Assembly: GCA_018334915.1 (NCBI GenBank)
Contig: JAGXLB010000011.1
Coordinates: 1 to 32,517, forward strand
From: Candidatus Bipolaricaulota bacterium
Lineage (GTDB): Bacteria; Bipolaricaulota; Bipolaricaulia; M55B111
Reading direction: 5' to 3'
Length of the DNA stretch: 32,517 nucleotides
Shown here: positions 7,901 through 14,869 of the stretch, one piece after another
Position numbering within the stretch: position 1 is the stretch's first letter
How the letters are laid out: every line of letters starts with the position of its first letter
The notes under the pieces: model-generated
Databases searched by the model: none
What the model saw: the letters and a program-made list of their open reading frames with translations, nothing else
What the model was told of the DNA's origin: nothing
Program-made: the position numbers and the translations under genes

Positions 7901-8513
7901 AACTACCTCCAACCTAAGTTATACGATTTTCCTTCTTTAGACCAGCTTCTAAATCCGAATACAAGATAAAATTTCCACTATTTCGAATTTTTAATTGGTT
8001 CATCCAGTGGACCATGTTCAAAAGTTAAATCAATTCACTCTCTCGGAACTTTCAACCAGCACCCAGATCAGAAAAGTTACCTGGAAGTAGATTATTTGAC
8101 TGAACAAGTATGGTAGACCATATCGCAGTTAAGTCAAAATCTTGAGCCCGGGCCCGCATCCCATCTGAGTGCTGGACCAATTCCCGCTTGTAAAATATCC
8201 TTTATGGAAAACCATGCTAATTCAAACTGAAGTAGTAAAGAAATCGCTTGAATCGCGCTATCCCCACCCACAGGGTGGGGCATTACGCCCGATTCATGGC
8301 TTAGCCACCGCGATTTCTAAACAACTACAAACTGACGCATTCATCCTCGTCCACAGGACGGGGTATTCTGCGTGAATTTGATAAAATCACTCAAATTAGG
8401 TCCAGATATAAAAATCCGAAAAATAATATTAGATTAGAAAATACAAATCAATCCGAGAATTCAGAAGGTAAGAGAGTACCTGTCACCTCTACGGAAAGGC
8501 GAAAATAACCAGT
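7901..8513. other. Gene-free region with two tandem double-stem hairpins
   Basis: No credible coding region is visible in this 613-bp gap between two minus-strand genes. It probably holds the ileS promoter, but no convincing -35/-10 pair was found, and there is no T-box consensus. The notable content is the hairpin pair at 8249-8373, described separately. The flanks are AT-rich. Confidence 0.6.
8249..8373. repeat. Pair of IS605-like double-stem hairpins (possible transposon-end remnant)
   Basis: First unit (8249-8296): outer arms TGAATCG/CGATTCA around a perfect inner stem CCCCACCC/GGGTGGGG with loop ACA. Second unit (8335-8373): outer arms ACGCA/TGCGT around inner stem CCTCGTCC/GGACGGGG with the same loop ACA. 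The same layout with different, compensated stem bases suggests selection on structure. IS200/IS605-type elements carry subterminal hairpins of this kind, but no tnpA or tnpB reading frame is present. A possible degenerate third unit is at 14622-14661. Confidence 0.5.
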
Positions 8514-10172
8514 TTACGCCAGATACCCCAGACCCTTTAGCCGCTCCTTGATCTCTTCATCGTGCTCACCATCAGTCTCCCCTTCCTTCGCTCCGGGTAG
8601 CTTTTCTTCCGAGAATTCAGGCTTATTCTCGACCCAGAATTCCTCTGAGAATACCTCCCGCCTCGGAGAACCGTCAATATAGGAAGGAATCTCCAGCCCC
8701 AGAGTGTGAAGGGAGATCGGTGCCGGGTCAGAAATGTCCAACCCTTCAACCCTGGACTGTTGAGCGTAATTCGGTCCGGAACACGCGAACACGCCGTTCA
8801 TCCTGTGGGTTCCGGTAATGGCGAACGACGGAATAATTGCGTCCATGGTTTTGAATACAGTCAGACCACCCGTATCGGTCTCCAGGTTTTTGGTCAGGAA
8901 GAGAATATCCGGACCACGTAATGAACTCGGTCCCTCGTAGACCTCCTCGTTCTTCATGACCTTCTCTATGACGTTTTCTCCGTTGTAGGGGTTCTGGAGG
9001 TCCTTCAGGTCCTCCATCAAATCGTCGCGCACGGCGGGGGCATCTTCCGGGTTAATACAGCCGTGTTTTTCGCGTCCTTTTATGTTCAATCTTATAGCCC
9101 CAGTCACGCCACCCCGGGAATAGGCCTTTGTATTCTCCCAGTCGACGTCGCTGAGGGATAAAAACATCTTTCCCAGAATATCGCTAAACCCTTCCATCTC
9201 CCATTCGTTTCCCTTCGCCAGTGGTCCCAGCAGGTCGCCGATTTTATAGAGGTTCTTCTGATTCAGCCCGAGATTCGAAGCCGCACGTTTTATTCTTACA
9301 CTGGCCGAGTCCTTCAACTGCATGTAACCCTTCTGAACCAACCAGCTGTTGACGTTGAAGATCCACTTAAGCGGTCCAAATCCATGATCCGAAACAATCA
9401 TCACGTGAGTATCCTCGTCGGCGGTCGACTCGTAGATATTCTTAACCGCCTTTTCAACTCTCTTATATACTTCAAGCACCGGTTCTTCGTTTACGTTATC
9501 TCCGTCCTGACCCAGCGGGGAATTTTTGTGAAAAAGGTGGTGTTTAACCGTATCGGTCTCCATAAAGTACACCATAGAAACGTCCCATTCCTGGGTTGAG
9601 AGAAGGTGATGTGCAACCTGTTCCTTGTTGGCGATCGAACCCTTTAACTCTTCGATCCACTGCTTGTTATTTATCGCCATCTCCGCATGAGTCGGGGCAA
9701 ATCTGTAGTCATCAACTACTTTCTCGATCTCTTTCCGGAGACTCGAAGGATATACGTAGTCCTCGGCTTCTTTGGGCGTCAGCACTCCCGAGGTCATGAA
9801 ACCGTTAATTTTCCTGGGGGGATAAGTAACTGGCACTCCGACGGCTCCAACTTTTTTATCAGCTTCGCCGATAATCTCCCAGATAGTCCTGGTCTCAATC
9901 GAAGTGGAGTCAACCATTCCTGCTCCGTAACTTTCTTCACCGGAACTTCCCCAATCAAACACCCCGTGCTTTCCAGGATTGACGCCAGTCTGGAATGTAG
10001 ACCAGGCCGGTCCGGTAAGAGGAGGAATAGTACTCGCCATTTCTCCCCGGACTCCCCGGTTGATAAGGCTTTCCAGAAAAGGTAATTTACCCTGATCAAA
10101 CCATGGGTCAAGAAGGTCAAACGTCGCACCATCCAAACCAAATATTATTAGTTCTTTATTCGCTGACATCAT
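8514..10172 (-). CDS. Alkaline-phosphatase-superfamily hydrolase (nucleotide pyrophosphatase/phosphodiesterase type)
   Basis: A metal-dependent phosphohydrolase of the type I phosphodiesterase/nucleotide pyrophosphatase group. In the 552-residue protein, GLDGATFD supplies metal-binding Asp14 and IPPLTGPAWSTFQTG the likely nucleophile Thr53. VNPGKHGVFDW follows; SDHGFG and GTHRMNG give the remaining metal ligands. The ending KERLKGLGYLA is a tail frequently seen in this family. No signal peptide is visible, so it appears cytoplasmic; the substrate cannot be told from sequence. Two ATGs sit in tandem at 10172 and 10169 after an AAAGGAG site; the second has the better spacing. It stands alone between two gene-free regions, in the same direction as ileS. 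Confidence 0.88.
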   Translation of the reverse strand: MMSANKELIIFGLDGATFDLLDPWFDQGKLPFLESLINRGVRGEMASTIPPLTGPAWSTFQTGVNPGKHGVFDWGSSGEESYGAGMVDSTSIETRTIWEIIGEADKKVGAVGVPVTYPPRKINGFMTSGVLTPKEAEDYVYPSSLRKEIEKVVDDYRFAPTHAEMAINNKQWIEELKGSIANKEQVAHHLLSTQEWDVSMVYFMETDTVKHHLFHKNSPLGQDGDNVNEEPVLEVYKRVEKAVKNIYESTADEDTHVMIVSDHGFGPLKWIFNVNSWLVQKGYMQLKDSASVRIKRAASNLGLNQKNLYKIGDLLGPLAKGNEWEMEGFSDILGKMFLSLSDVDWENTKAYSRGGVTGAIRLNIKGREKHGCINPEDAPAVRDDLMEDLKDLQNPYNGENVIEKVMKNEEVYEGPSSLRGPDILFLTKNLETDTGGLTVFKTMDAIIPSFAITGTHRMNGVFACSGPNYAQQSRVEGLDISDPAPISLHTLGLEIPSYIDGSPRREVFSEEFWVENKPEFSEEKLPGAKEGETDGEHDEEIKERLKGLGYLA

Positions 10173-10310
10173 ACTCCTTTCTAATTTCCAGAATTATCAA
10201 AAAACCACATAAGTCCAACTAAGCTTAACTGTTGGGCCAGGAACTATCAAAAATTAAAGTTCGATAAAGCAGGGGACGCTGCCGGGGGTAAAGGTTATTT
10301 ATGAATTTTC

Positions 10311-10376
10311 CGCCAGGCACGGAACCCCGGGCTGCTATTTCCGGTCCCGTAGCAGGGAGGGCTCCCACGCCCTTCC
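10311..10376. repeat. Inverted pair of family A palindromic repeats
   Basis: Left copy 10312-10336 (5 of 6 stem pairs, then TGCT) and right copy 10351-10376 in the opposite orientation (AGCA, stem GGGAGGGC/GCCCTTCC with a G-T pair, loop TCCCAC). The pair is arranged tail to tail, like a two-unit REP mosaic. Confidence 0.6.
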
Positions 10377-10488
10377 GATGCGTCGCAGGAGTGGAAGATA
10401 GAGGAGTAGTTCGAAACGTCGGGGTATGTGAGATCCGGCTGGTTTGCTAGTTGTCGGTAATCAGGTTTTCTAGAAGGTAGAATCAACC

Positions 10489-10612
10489 GGCCGGGCACGG
10501 GGACCCGGCCTGCTTCCGCGACGGACAGAGAAGTTGCCGGCGGATAGTCGCCCGAGCGTGGGAGCTCGGCCTGCTTTTTCTGCTCCCGTAGAACGTTGGG
10601 GGTGCTCACCAA
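10489..10612. repeat. Composite repeat, copy 1 (two family A hairpins)
   Basis: About 124 bp that recur almost unchanged at 12801-12924; two substitutions were counted by eye. Hairpin one: GGCCGGG/CCCGGCC at 10489-10510, then TGCT. Hairpin two: GCCCGAGC/GCTCGGCC at 10550-10571, loop GTGGGA, then TGCT and a T run. The right half (from 10550) recurs a third time at 10741-10804. Confidence 0.8.
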
Positions 10613-10630
10613 CCTTCTAAAAAACGATAG

Positions 10631-10700
10631 CTAAACCAAAAAAGCTTTACAATTCCATCAACCACAACACCGGATCTAGAAAGATCCGGCTATCGGGTTA
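10631..10700. repeat. Repeat block ending in a family B hairpin, copy 1
   Basis: About 70 bp shared with 13138-13208. It ends in a hairpin with a perfect 7-bp stem CCGGATC/GATCCGG (10670-10676 and 10683-10689), loop TAGAAA and tail CTATCGG. Confidence 0.75.
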
Positions 10701-10740
10701 TTGGTATATTGGAACGGATTGCCGAGAGTGTTAAACCATT

Positions 10741-10835
10741 CGCCCGAGCGTGGGAGCTCGGCCTGCTTTTTCTGCTCCCGTAGAACGTTGGGGGTGCTCA
10801 CCAAATCCGCGCGGGCAATGGGAGCCCCGGCTGCT
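10741..10835. repeat. Partial composite repeat, copy 3 (two family A hairpins)
   Basis: Repeats the right half of 10489-10612, then continues into a further hairpin at 10809-10835 (arms GCGCGGGC and GCCCCGGC, 6 of 8 pairs, tail TGCT) that also follows copy 2 at 12927-12953. Confidence 0.75.
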
Positions 10836-10939
10836 ATCTCTTATTTAATTGTGCACGCATTCTTACTATATCAGCCGCAGTCCAGCACTCATTGCCGGAC
10901 CGGTAGGTTGTCTCTAGCCAGCTTCTACCAACCAAATAG

Positions 10940-10964
10940 CAGGTCTGGAAAGATTTGCCTATCG
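10940..10964 (+). repeat. Family B hairpin
   Basis: Stem CAGGTC/GATTTG (two G-T pairs), loop TGGAAA, tail CCTATCG. It lies 83 bases upstream of the HAD phosphatase start. Confidence 0.55.
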
Positions 10965-11046
10965 AACTATCGAATACAGGGATATGCTAAATGTTGAGAG
11001 GACCGTTGTACTAAGAAACCACAGGAGTTAACCTCTTAGGGAAATA

Positions 11047-11685
11047 ATGAACAGCAAGAAAGCAATCTTTGACCTCGACGGAGTCCTTCTGGATTCCGAA
11101 ACAAACCTGGACTGGCTGGATCGAGCCATTGAAAAAGCTCTGGAAGAGCTGGATATTCCTCTGACCAGAAAGAACATAGAAAAACTCTATCCCGGTGGGA
11201 TCCAGGAATTCGAAGCTACAGTGAGAGACTTCCCGGCGCCCCCGGAAAAAGTCTGGCAAATCAGAGATAAGTACTATGTAGCGGAAAAGCTTGAGATGAT
11301 CGACAGTGGGGAAATTAGACCGTTTCCCGACGTAAATAGCCTGGAGAAACTTCGGGGGGTTTACTCGCTTGGCGTTATAAGCAATTCTCCCGACGAAGTA
11401 GTTGATCGATTCGTCAAGACTTACGATCTTGAAGACACTTTCGAAGCCTGGCTTGGGCGAGATTCCGATTTAGAGTCTCTACGCGAGATAAAACCCGAAC
11501 CTAACCTGTTCAATAGACTCAAGGAGGAAATCGGAGGCGGGCAATTCTGGTACGTAGGTGATAGGGAAGTTGATAGAAGGTTTGCCGAAAATACCGGAAT
11601 GGAGTTCCTTCATCTTACCCGGACCGAAGAAGGATTTGAAAATCTCCACGAACTGGTTGACTATCTACTCGAACTAACGGAATAA
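11047..11685 (+). CDS. HAD-superfamily hydrolase, phosphoglycolate-phosphatase-like
   Basis: A small-molecule phosphatase of the haloacid dehalogenase class. The 212-residue protein shows motif I FDLDGVLLDS with Asp9 (nucleophile) and Asp11, motif II SNS, motif III lysine in KPEP, and motif IV GDREVDRR. A helical cap lies between motifs I and II (about residues 18-85), as in the subfamily I phosphatases such as phosphoglycolate phosphatase and beta-phosphoglucomutase. The natural substrate cannot be assigned. ATG 11047 follows an AGGG site by about 6 bases. The gene converges on the HypE-like gene with only 25 bp between their stops, and the pair is bracketed by repeat clusters. Confidence 0.9.
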   Translation: MNSKKAIFDLDGVLLDSETNLDWLDRAIEKALEELDIPLTRKNIEKLYPGGIQEFEATVRDFPAPPEKVWQIRDKYYVAEKLEMIDSGEIRPFPDVNSLEKLRGVYSLGVISNSPDEVVDRFVKTYDLEDTFEAWLGRDSDLESLREIKPEPNLFNRLKEEIGGGQFWYVGDREVDRRFAENTGMEFLHLTRTEEGFENLHELVDYLLELTE

Positions 11686-11710
11686 TCTTAGTGTCTCACC
11701 AAATAAACCT

Positions 11711-12679
11711 TTAGTCCCAGAGATCGTATAGTTGGTCCCTGGTTGGCTCGTCAACCACCTCACCGTCCATCCTTATTCTAGGTTCCTCCGATACTCGAGC
11801 TTCTCCAATGACTGACGCCTTGATTCCGTCATTTCTGACCATGTCGAGCGCCTCCTGGACCTCTCCTTCAGACACGCTCGCTATTAACGCTCCCGACCCA
11901 AATACCTTCAACGGGTCTACTCCCGCGGCTTCACAAATTTTCTCGGTATCGGAATTGACGACAATTTTATCCCGGTCAACTTCAAAGGCCTGACCTGAAA
12001 CCGAAGCCATCTCAAACAGCCCGGCTAACACTCCTCCTTCCGTCGGATCGTGCATTCCGGTAGCGTAATCTTTCAAAATCAACCCCTCGGGAAGGACACT
12101 CAGCTGGTTCAGTCTTTCGGCCCCTTTTTTCAGCTCTTCATCCGCTACTTGTCCTTCAAGTTCGTTCCGGAAATCGGTTGCTAGGATACCCGTTGCCTCT
12201 ATACCTGCTCCTTTCGTCAGGATTAATTTATCCCCTGGCTTGACTCCTCCAGTGGGTATATAGCCATACGTGAGGCCAAAACAGGTAAGTGAAAGGAAGG
12301 GTCTCTCGATACCGGAAACGTATTCCGAATGTCCTCCGACCACAGCTATTCCTAAATCCTTCGAGGCATCGTCAATCTGTCTGGTTATCTCATCCAGATA
12401 ATTTTTCTCACTATCCGGCAAAAGGTAGGTAACCGTCATCCATTTCGGTTCGGCCCCCGAAGCGGCCAGGTCGTTGCTTGCTATATTTACGCCCAGCGTT
12501 CCTATGCGATCGGCGGCGTAAATGATCGGATCCGAATTGATAACCAGAACCTGATCACCCAGATCAATTGCCGCTGTATCCTCTCCGTAGGCAGGACCTA
12601 CCGTAACGGACTCGTCCACTGCTCCCAGCCGGCTATAAACGAACTTGTTTAGTCCTTCTGGGCTGACTTTTCCTATCAT
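11711..12679 (-). CDS. AIR-synthase/HypE-like ATP-binding protein
   Basis: A member of the PurM/HypE/ThiL/SelD superfamily, which uses ATP to activate carbonyl or phosphate groups. In the 322-residue protein the N-terminal half has GEDTAAIDLG, NSDPI and a GTLGVNIASNDLAASGA segment typical of the family's metal/ATP site. The later GMHDPTEGGVLAGL matches the phosphate-binding region of HypE-like proteins. True HypE ends in a conserved PRIC cysteine that carries the thiocarboxamide. This protein ends in LYDLWD, so it is unlikely to mature NiFe hydrogenase. Related uncharacterised proteins in archaea and anaerobes are annotated only as AIR-synthase related. ATG 12679 has a GGGGTGAG site upstream. 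The function is open. Confidence 0.8.
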   Translation of the reverse strand: MIGKVSPEGLNKFVYSRLGAVDESVTVGPAYGEDTAAIDLGDQVLVINSDPIIYAADRIGTLGVNIASNDLAASGAEPKWMTVTYLLPDSEKNYLDEITRQIDDASKDLGIAVVGGHSEYVSGIERPFLSLTCFGLTYGYIPTGGVKPGDKLILTKGAGIEATGILATDFRNELEGQVADEELKKGAERLNQLSVLPEGLILKDYATGMHDPTEGGVLAGLFEMASVSGQAFEVDRDKIVVNSDTEKICEAAGVDPLKVFGSGALIASVSEGEVQEALDMVRNDGIKASVIGEARVSEEPRIRMDGEVVDEPTRDQLYDLWD

Positions 12680-12800
12680 CTGTTTCTCACCCCGATTCCC
12701 AGCTATGATAGCGGAAAGGAGATAAATTTAAAAGACGAGGAAAAATGACCCCAATAGAACTTTTTGTTAGTAAACCTGGAAGTGGTTATAAGAACCTAGC

Positions 12801-12953
12801 GGCCGGGCACGGGGACCCGGCCTGCTTCCGCGACGGACAGAGAAGTTGCCGGCGGATAGTCGCCCGAGCGTGGGAGCTCGGGCTGCTTTTTCTGCTCCCG
12901 TAGAACGTTGGGGGGGCTCACCAAACGCGCGGACAATGGGAGCCCACGCTGCT
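12801..12953. repeat. Composite repeat, copy 2 (three family A hairpins)
   Basis: Hairpins at 12801-12826 (GGCCGGG/CCCGGCC, TGCT), 12862-12887 (perfect GCCCGAGC/GCTCGGGC, loop GTGGGA, TGCT) and 12927-12953 (6 of 8 pairs, TGCT). The middle stem is perfect here, while the copies at 10550 and 10742 have one mismatch. The order equals 10489-10612 fused to 10805-10835. Confidence 0.8.
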
Positions 12954-12973
12954 ATTTTATAATTTAATTGCAT

Positions 12974-13000
12974 CCTATAGCCAGGTCTTTCGAGCCCTGA
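12974..13000 (-). repeat. Family B hairpin, inverted
   Basis: Read on the minus strand: stem about CAGGGC/GACCTG (one mismatch), loop TCGAAA, tail CTATAGG. It is the only family B copy seen in this orientation. Confidence 0.45.
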
Positions 13001-13097
13001 TGTACATATAGGGTGAATCGTTGATTAATTACCTTCGGTAGTAACCACGTGGAATTTATCAAAGGAGATAATTCTACACTTCAACCAACCATCTCAT

Positions 13098-13122
13098 CAG
13101 GCTTAGAAAAGCCTGTCTATCG
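13098..13122 (+). repeat. Family B hairpin
   Basis: Stem CAGGCT/AGCCTG (13098-13103 and 13110-13115), loop TAGAAA, tail TCTATCG. Confidence 0.65.
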
Positions 13123-13137
13123 AACAATTGGCCTCAT

Positions 13138-13208
13138 CTAAACCAAAAAAGGCTTTACAATTCCATCAACCACAACACCGGATCATAAAAGATCCGGCTA
13201 TTGGGTTA
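13138..13208. repeat. Repeat block ending in a family B hairpin, copy 2
   Basis: Shares about 70 bp with 10631-10700. The stem CCGGATC/GATCCGG is at 13178-13184 and 13191-13197. The loop is ATAAAA and the tail CTATTGG. It lies just past the stop of the minus-strand gene at 13227. Confidence 0.75.
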
Positions 13209-13226
13209 TTGAATAGAAAAGGTCCC

Positions 13227-14267
13227 CTAACTTTCCACGTAGTTACGGGCGTCAGCAATAATGTCCCTGATATCTACTTCTCCGCCCGCCGTGGATATAC
13301 AGAGCCCACATCCCGAGCAACCATAGTTGCCAAATTCCTCGTAGGCTCTCCGGAATTTATCGTAAAACATTTCCTTCAATCGGCTATCAGTTGGGTCATC
13401 CGAGTGTAGCTCGTGGTGAATATCCTTGGTGGTGGCAGAGTCCCAAACCTTATCCTTGACAGAATTTCCCTCACCTTCTTCCCGAATATTGTGCAGGGCC
13501 AGGGATGTCGGACAGGCAAGGGTAAAAGCCGTACAGTAACGGTTCTTTGTGGAGTACTTCTCCCAGAAGGGAGCATCTCGCGGAACTTCCCCGACTTCGG
13601 GTTCCACTTCAAAGTAGGCATTCTTTTCCTCAGTTTTCTTCATCATCTTTTCCCTATGAGCTTTCCGCAACTCTAACTGCTTGTCCGTGGCCTCGGTGAG
13701 AAGGTGATCGTAACGGTCAGCTATTTCGTGGCCCTTTATGGAATCTTCGCCTACCTCTACTAGCATATCACCGTAATGGGGCAAAGTCGAAACGTTCAAA
13801 TCGAACCCGGACTCGGGATACGGCTGTCCCCCGACTTTGTTACAGAAACAGGGGTCGGCAATCTCAAGACAGTCACAGGAAATTATTGTCGTCTCCTCTC
13901 TCCGTTTCTCGTAAAAAGGGTAAGACATTGCGCCCTGCTCAAACGCCCTGTCGAGTATCTTCAGGGCTTCTATGTCACACGACTTGTAACCCAGCAGAGC
14001 TATACCTTTTCCTTCTTCTCCAGGCTGACCTTCAGGAAAGGTATGGAGTACGTTATTTGGGGGGAAGAAGAAATCATAACACAGGGCGTCAGTTCTCCGA
14101 CAGTTCAACTGAAAATGGGTTGTTTGGGGGTCCCAGCGAACGAATTCCCATCGACTTCTGGGACCCTCTCGCTGTTGACAAAAAACCGGAAGAAAGATGT
14201 AATTGTCCTCGGCTAGGTTGTTGACTAACTTTCTCAGATCCCACTCGGAAAGGCTATAAATTTCCAT
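13227..14267 (-). CDS. Sulfhydrogenase-beta/AsrA-like iron-sulfur protein with degenerate clusters
   Basis: Resembles the HydB/AsrA family, electron-transfer subunits of cytosolic sulfhydrogenases and anaerobic sulfite reductase. In the 346-residue protein GYKSCDIEALKILDRAF and DPCFCN match the conserved N-terminal part. The C-terminal part normally binds two 4Fe-4S clusters. Here the first site keeps only Cys245 and Cys252; the positions expected for the other two are Asn242 and Phe248. The second site is C317-SG-C320-GL-C323 with Ala327 where the fourth Cys is expected. No catalytic hydrogenase or reductase subunit lies beside it. It may be a diverged orphan with fewer clusters. ATG 14267 follows GGGGGG by 5 bases. 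Confidence 0.75.
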   Translation of the reverse strand: MEIYSLSEWDLRKLVNNLAEDNYIFLPVFCQQREGPRSRWEFVRWDPQTTHFQLNCRRTDALCYDFFFPPNNVLHTFPEGQPGEEGKGIALLGYKSCDIEALKILDRAFEQGAMSYPFYEKRREETTIISCDCLEIADPCFCNKVGGQPYPESGFDLNVSTLPHYGDMLVEVGEDSIKGHEIADRYDHLLTEATDKQLELRKAHREKMMKKTEEKNAYFEVEPEVGEVPRDAPFWEKYSTKNRYCTAFTLACPTSLALHNIREEGEGNSVKDKVWDSATTKDIHHELHSDDPTDSRLKEMFYDKFRRAYEEFGNYGCSGCGLCISTAGGEVDIRDIIADARNYVES

Positions 14268-14505
14268 TTGTCCCCCCTATTAGCGGTTCAGGGGAAATGT
14301 CCCCACGGCCCTGGACGAAATGTAGAATTTAAAAAGCTACCCTGTCAGTTCGTTTTGGACATGTTCACATTCCAGAATCATTATAGCATAGTTCAAACCA
14401 TTTACCAAATCTCCCATTTCAGACAGTCAAGAACCCCGCCCCAAGGAACGGGGCTTGTAGAAAAGCTTCTTTAAGTAGTTTTTTCGGTCTTTTACAAAAA
14501 ATGAC

Positions 14506-14610
14506 CCAGCAGTCAATCGAGGACATCCCCCTTGAGAAAGCATGTAAGCAACCTAACGTTGATCTCGCATTCTGGTAAAAATTGAGGAATCCTGCTCGAT
14601 TGACTGCTGG
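14506..14610. repeat. Perfect 16-bp inverted repeat with a 73-base loop
   Basis: CCAGCAGTCAATCGAG at 14506-14521 is exactly complementary to 14595-14610. The loop has no open reading frame of note. An RNA or cruciform hairpin, or the ends of a miniature mobile element, are both possible. Confidence 0.6.
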
Positions 14611-14621
14611 ACCAACAACAA

Positions 14622-14661
14622 GCCGATTCATCCCTGAAGCAAGCTATGGGGCTTTCTCGGC
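14622..14661. repeat. Degenerate IS605-like double-stem hairpin
   Basis: Outer arms GCCGA (14622-14626) and TCGGC (14657-14661) enclose a CCCT...GGGG inner stem. The segment GATTCATCCC before the inner stem resembles GATTCATGG at 8291. Confidence 0.4.
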
Positions 14662-14754
14662 ATGCCTTGGTAAAGCAAAGGTATGATTAAAGTTGATTCC
14701 ATGAGACCGGTGCTCCTTTGTAAAAGAAGTTTTCCTAAAATTTTAATTAATTTC

Positions 14755-14782
14755 TTGACAAAACTATATTTCCCGATAAAAT
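14755..14782 (+). promoter_or_regulatory. Sigma-70-type promoter of the ROK/glucose operon
   Basis: TTGACA at 14755-14760, 16-base spacer, TAAAAT at 14777-14782. Transcription would begin near 14790, giving a leader of about 80 bases before the ROK start. Confidence 0.7.
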
Positions 14783-14806
14783 GAAGACATAGGAGTTTTT
14801 AGTCAT

Positions 14807-14822
14807 TTAAACTCAAGTTTAA
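14807..14822 (+). promoter_or_regulatory. Probable ROK repressor operator
   Basis: A palindrome, TTAAACT then CA then AGTTTAA, just downstream of the predicted start of transcription. Several ROK-family repressors bind AT-rich palindromes of this general form, so autoregulation of the operon is likely. It is the only such palindrome I saw in this promoter region. Confidence 0.5.
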
Positions 14823-14869
14823 TTTAGGACTTTTAAAAAAGTTTTTGATAACTTTCTACCAGGGGCGAT

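Larger units (their letters stand above)
10173..11046. other. Gene-free region filled with palindromic repeats
   Basis: No credible gene is seen in 874 bp between divergently oriented neighbours. It contains five or six family A hairpins, two family B hairpins, and sequence blocks that recur at 12801-13211 (separate entries). The promoters of both neighbours should lie at its ends; none was convincing by eye. Confidence 0.7.
12680..13226. other. Gene-free region filled with palindromic repeats
   Basis: No gene is seen in 547 bp. It carries the second copies of the blocks found at 10489-10835 and 10631-10700, plus two further family B hairpins; details are in separate entries. Confidence 0.7.
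14268..14869. other. Gene-free region with a 16-bp inverted repeat, hairpins and the ROK-operon promoter
   Basis: No gene is seen in 602 bp between divergent genes. Contents: a GCCCC/GGGGC hairpin at 14438-14454 resembling IS605-type ends, the long inverted repeat at 14506-14610, a double-stem hairpin at 14622-14661, and the promoter at 14755-14782. Confidence 0.7.

Noticed and set aside
7901-8513. T-box riboswitch ahead of ileS
   Set aside because: No T-box consensus (AGGGTGG...CCGCG) was found on the minus strand in this gap. A short match to its end (CCACCGCG at 8305-8312) is on the wrong strand.
10295-10612. A 105-codon open frame on the minus strand across the repeat cluster
   Set aside because: It consists almost entirely of palindromic repeat sequence. 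The matching block at 12767-12973 reads differently, so no protein is conserved.
11711-12679. Bona fide hydrogenase maturation factor HypE
   Set aside because: The C-terminal PRIC motif is missing and no other hyp genes are near.
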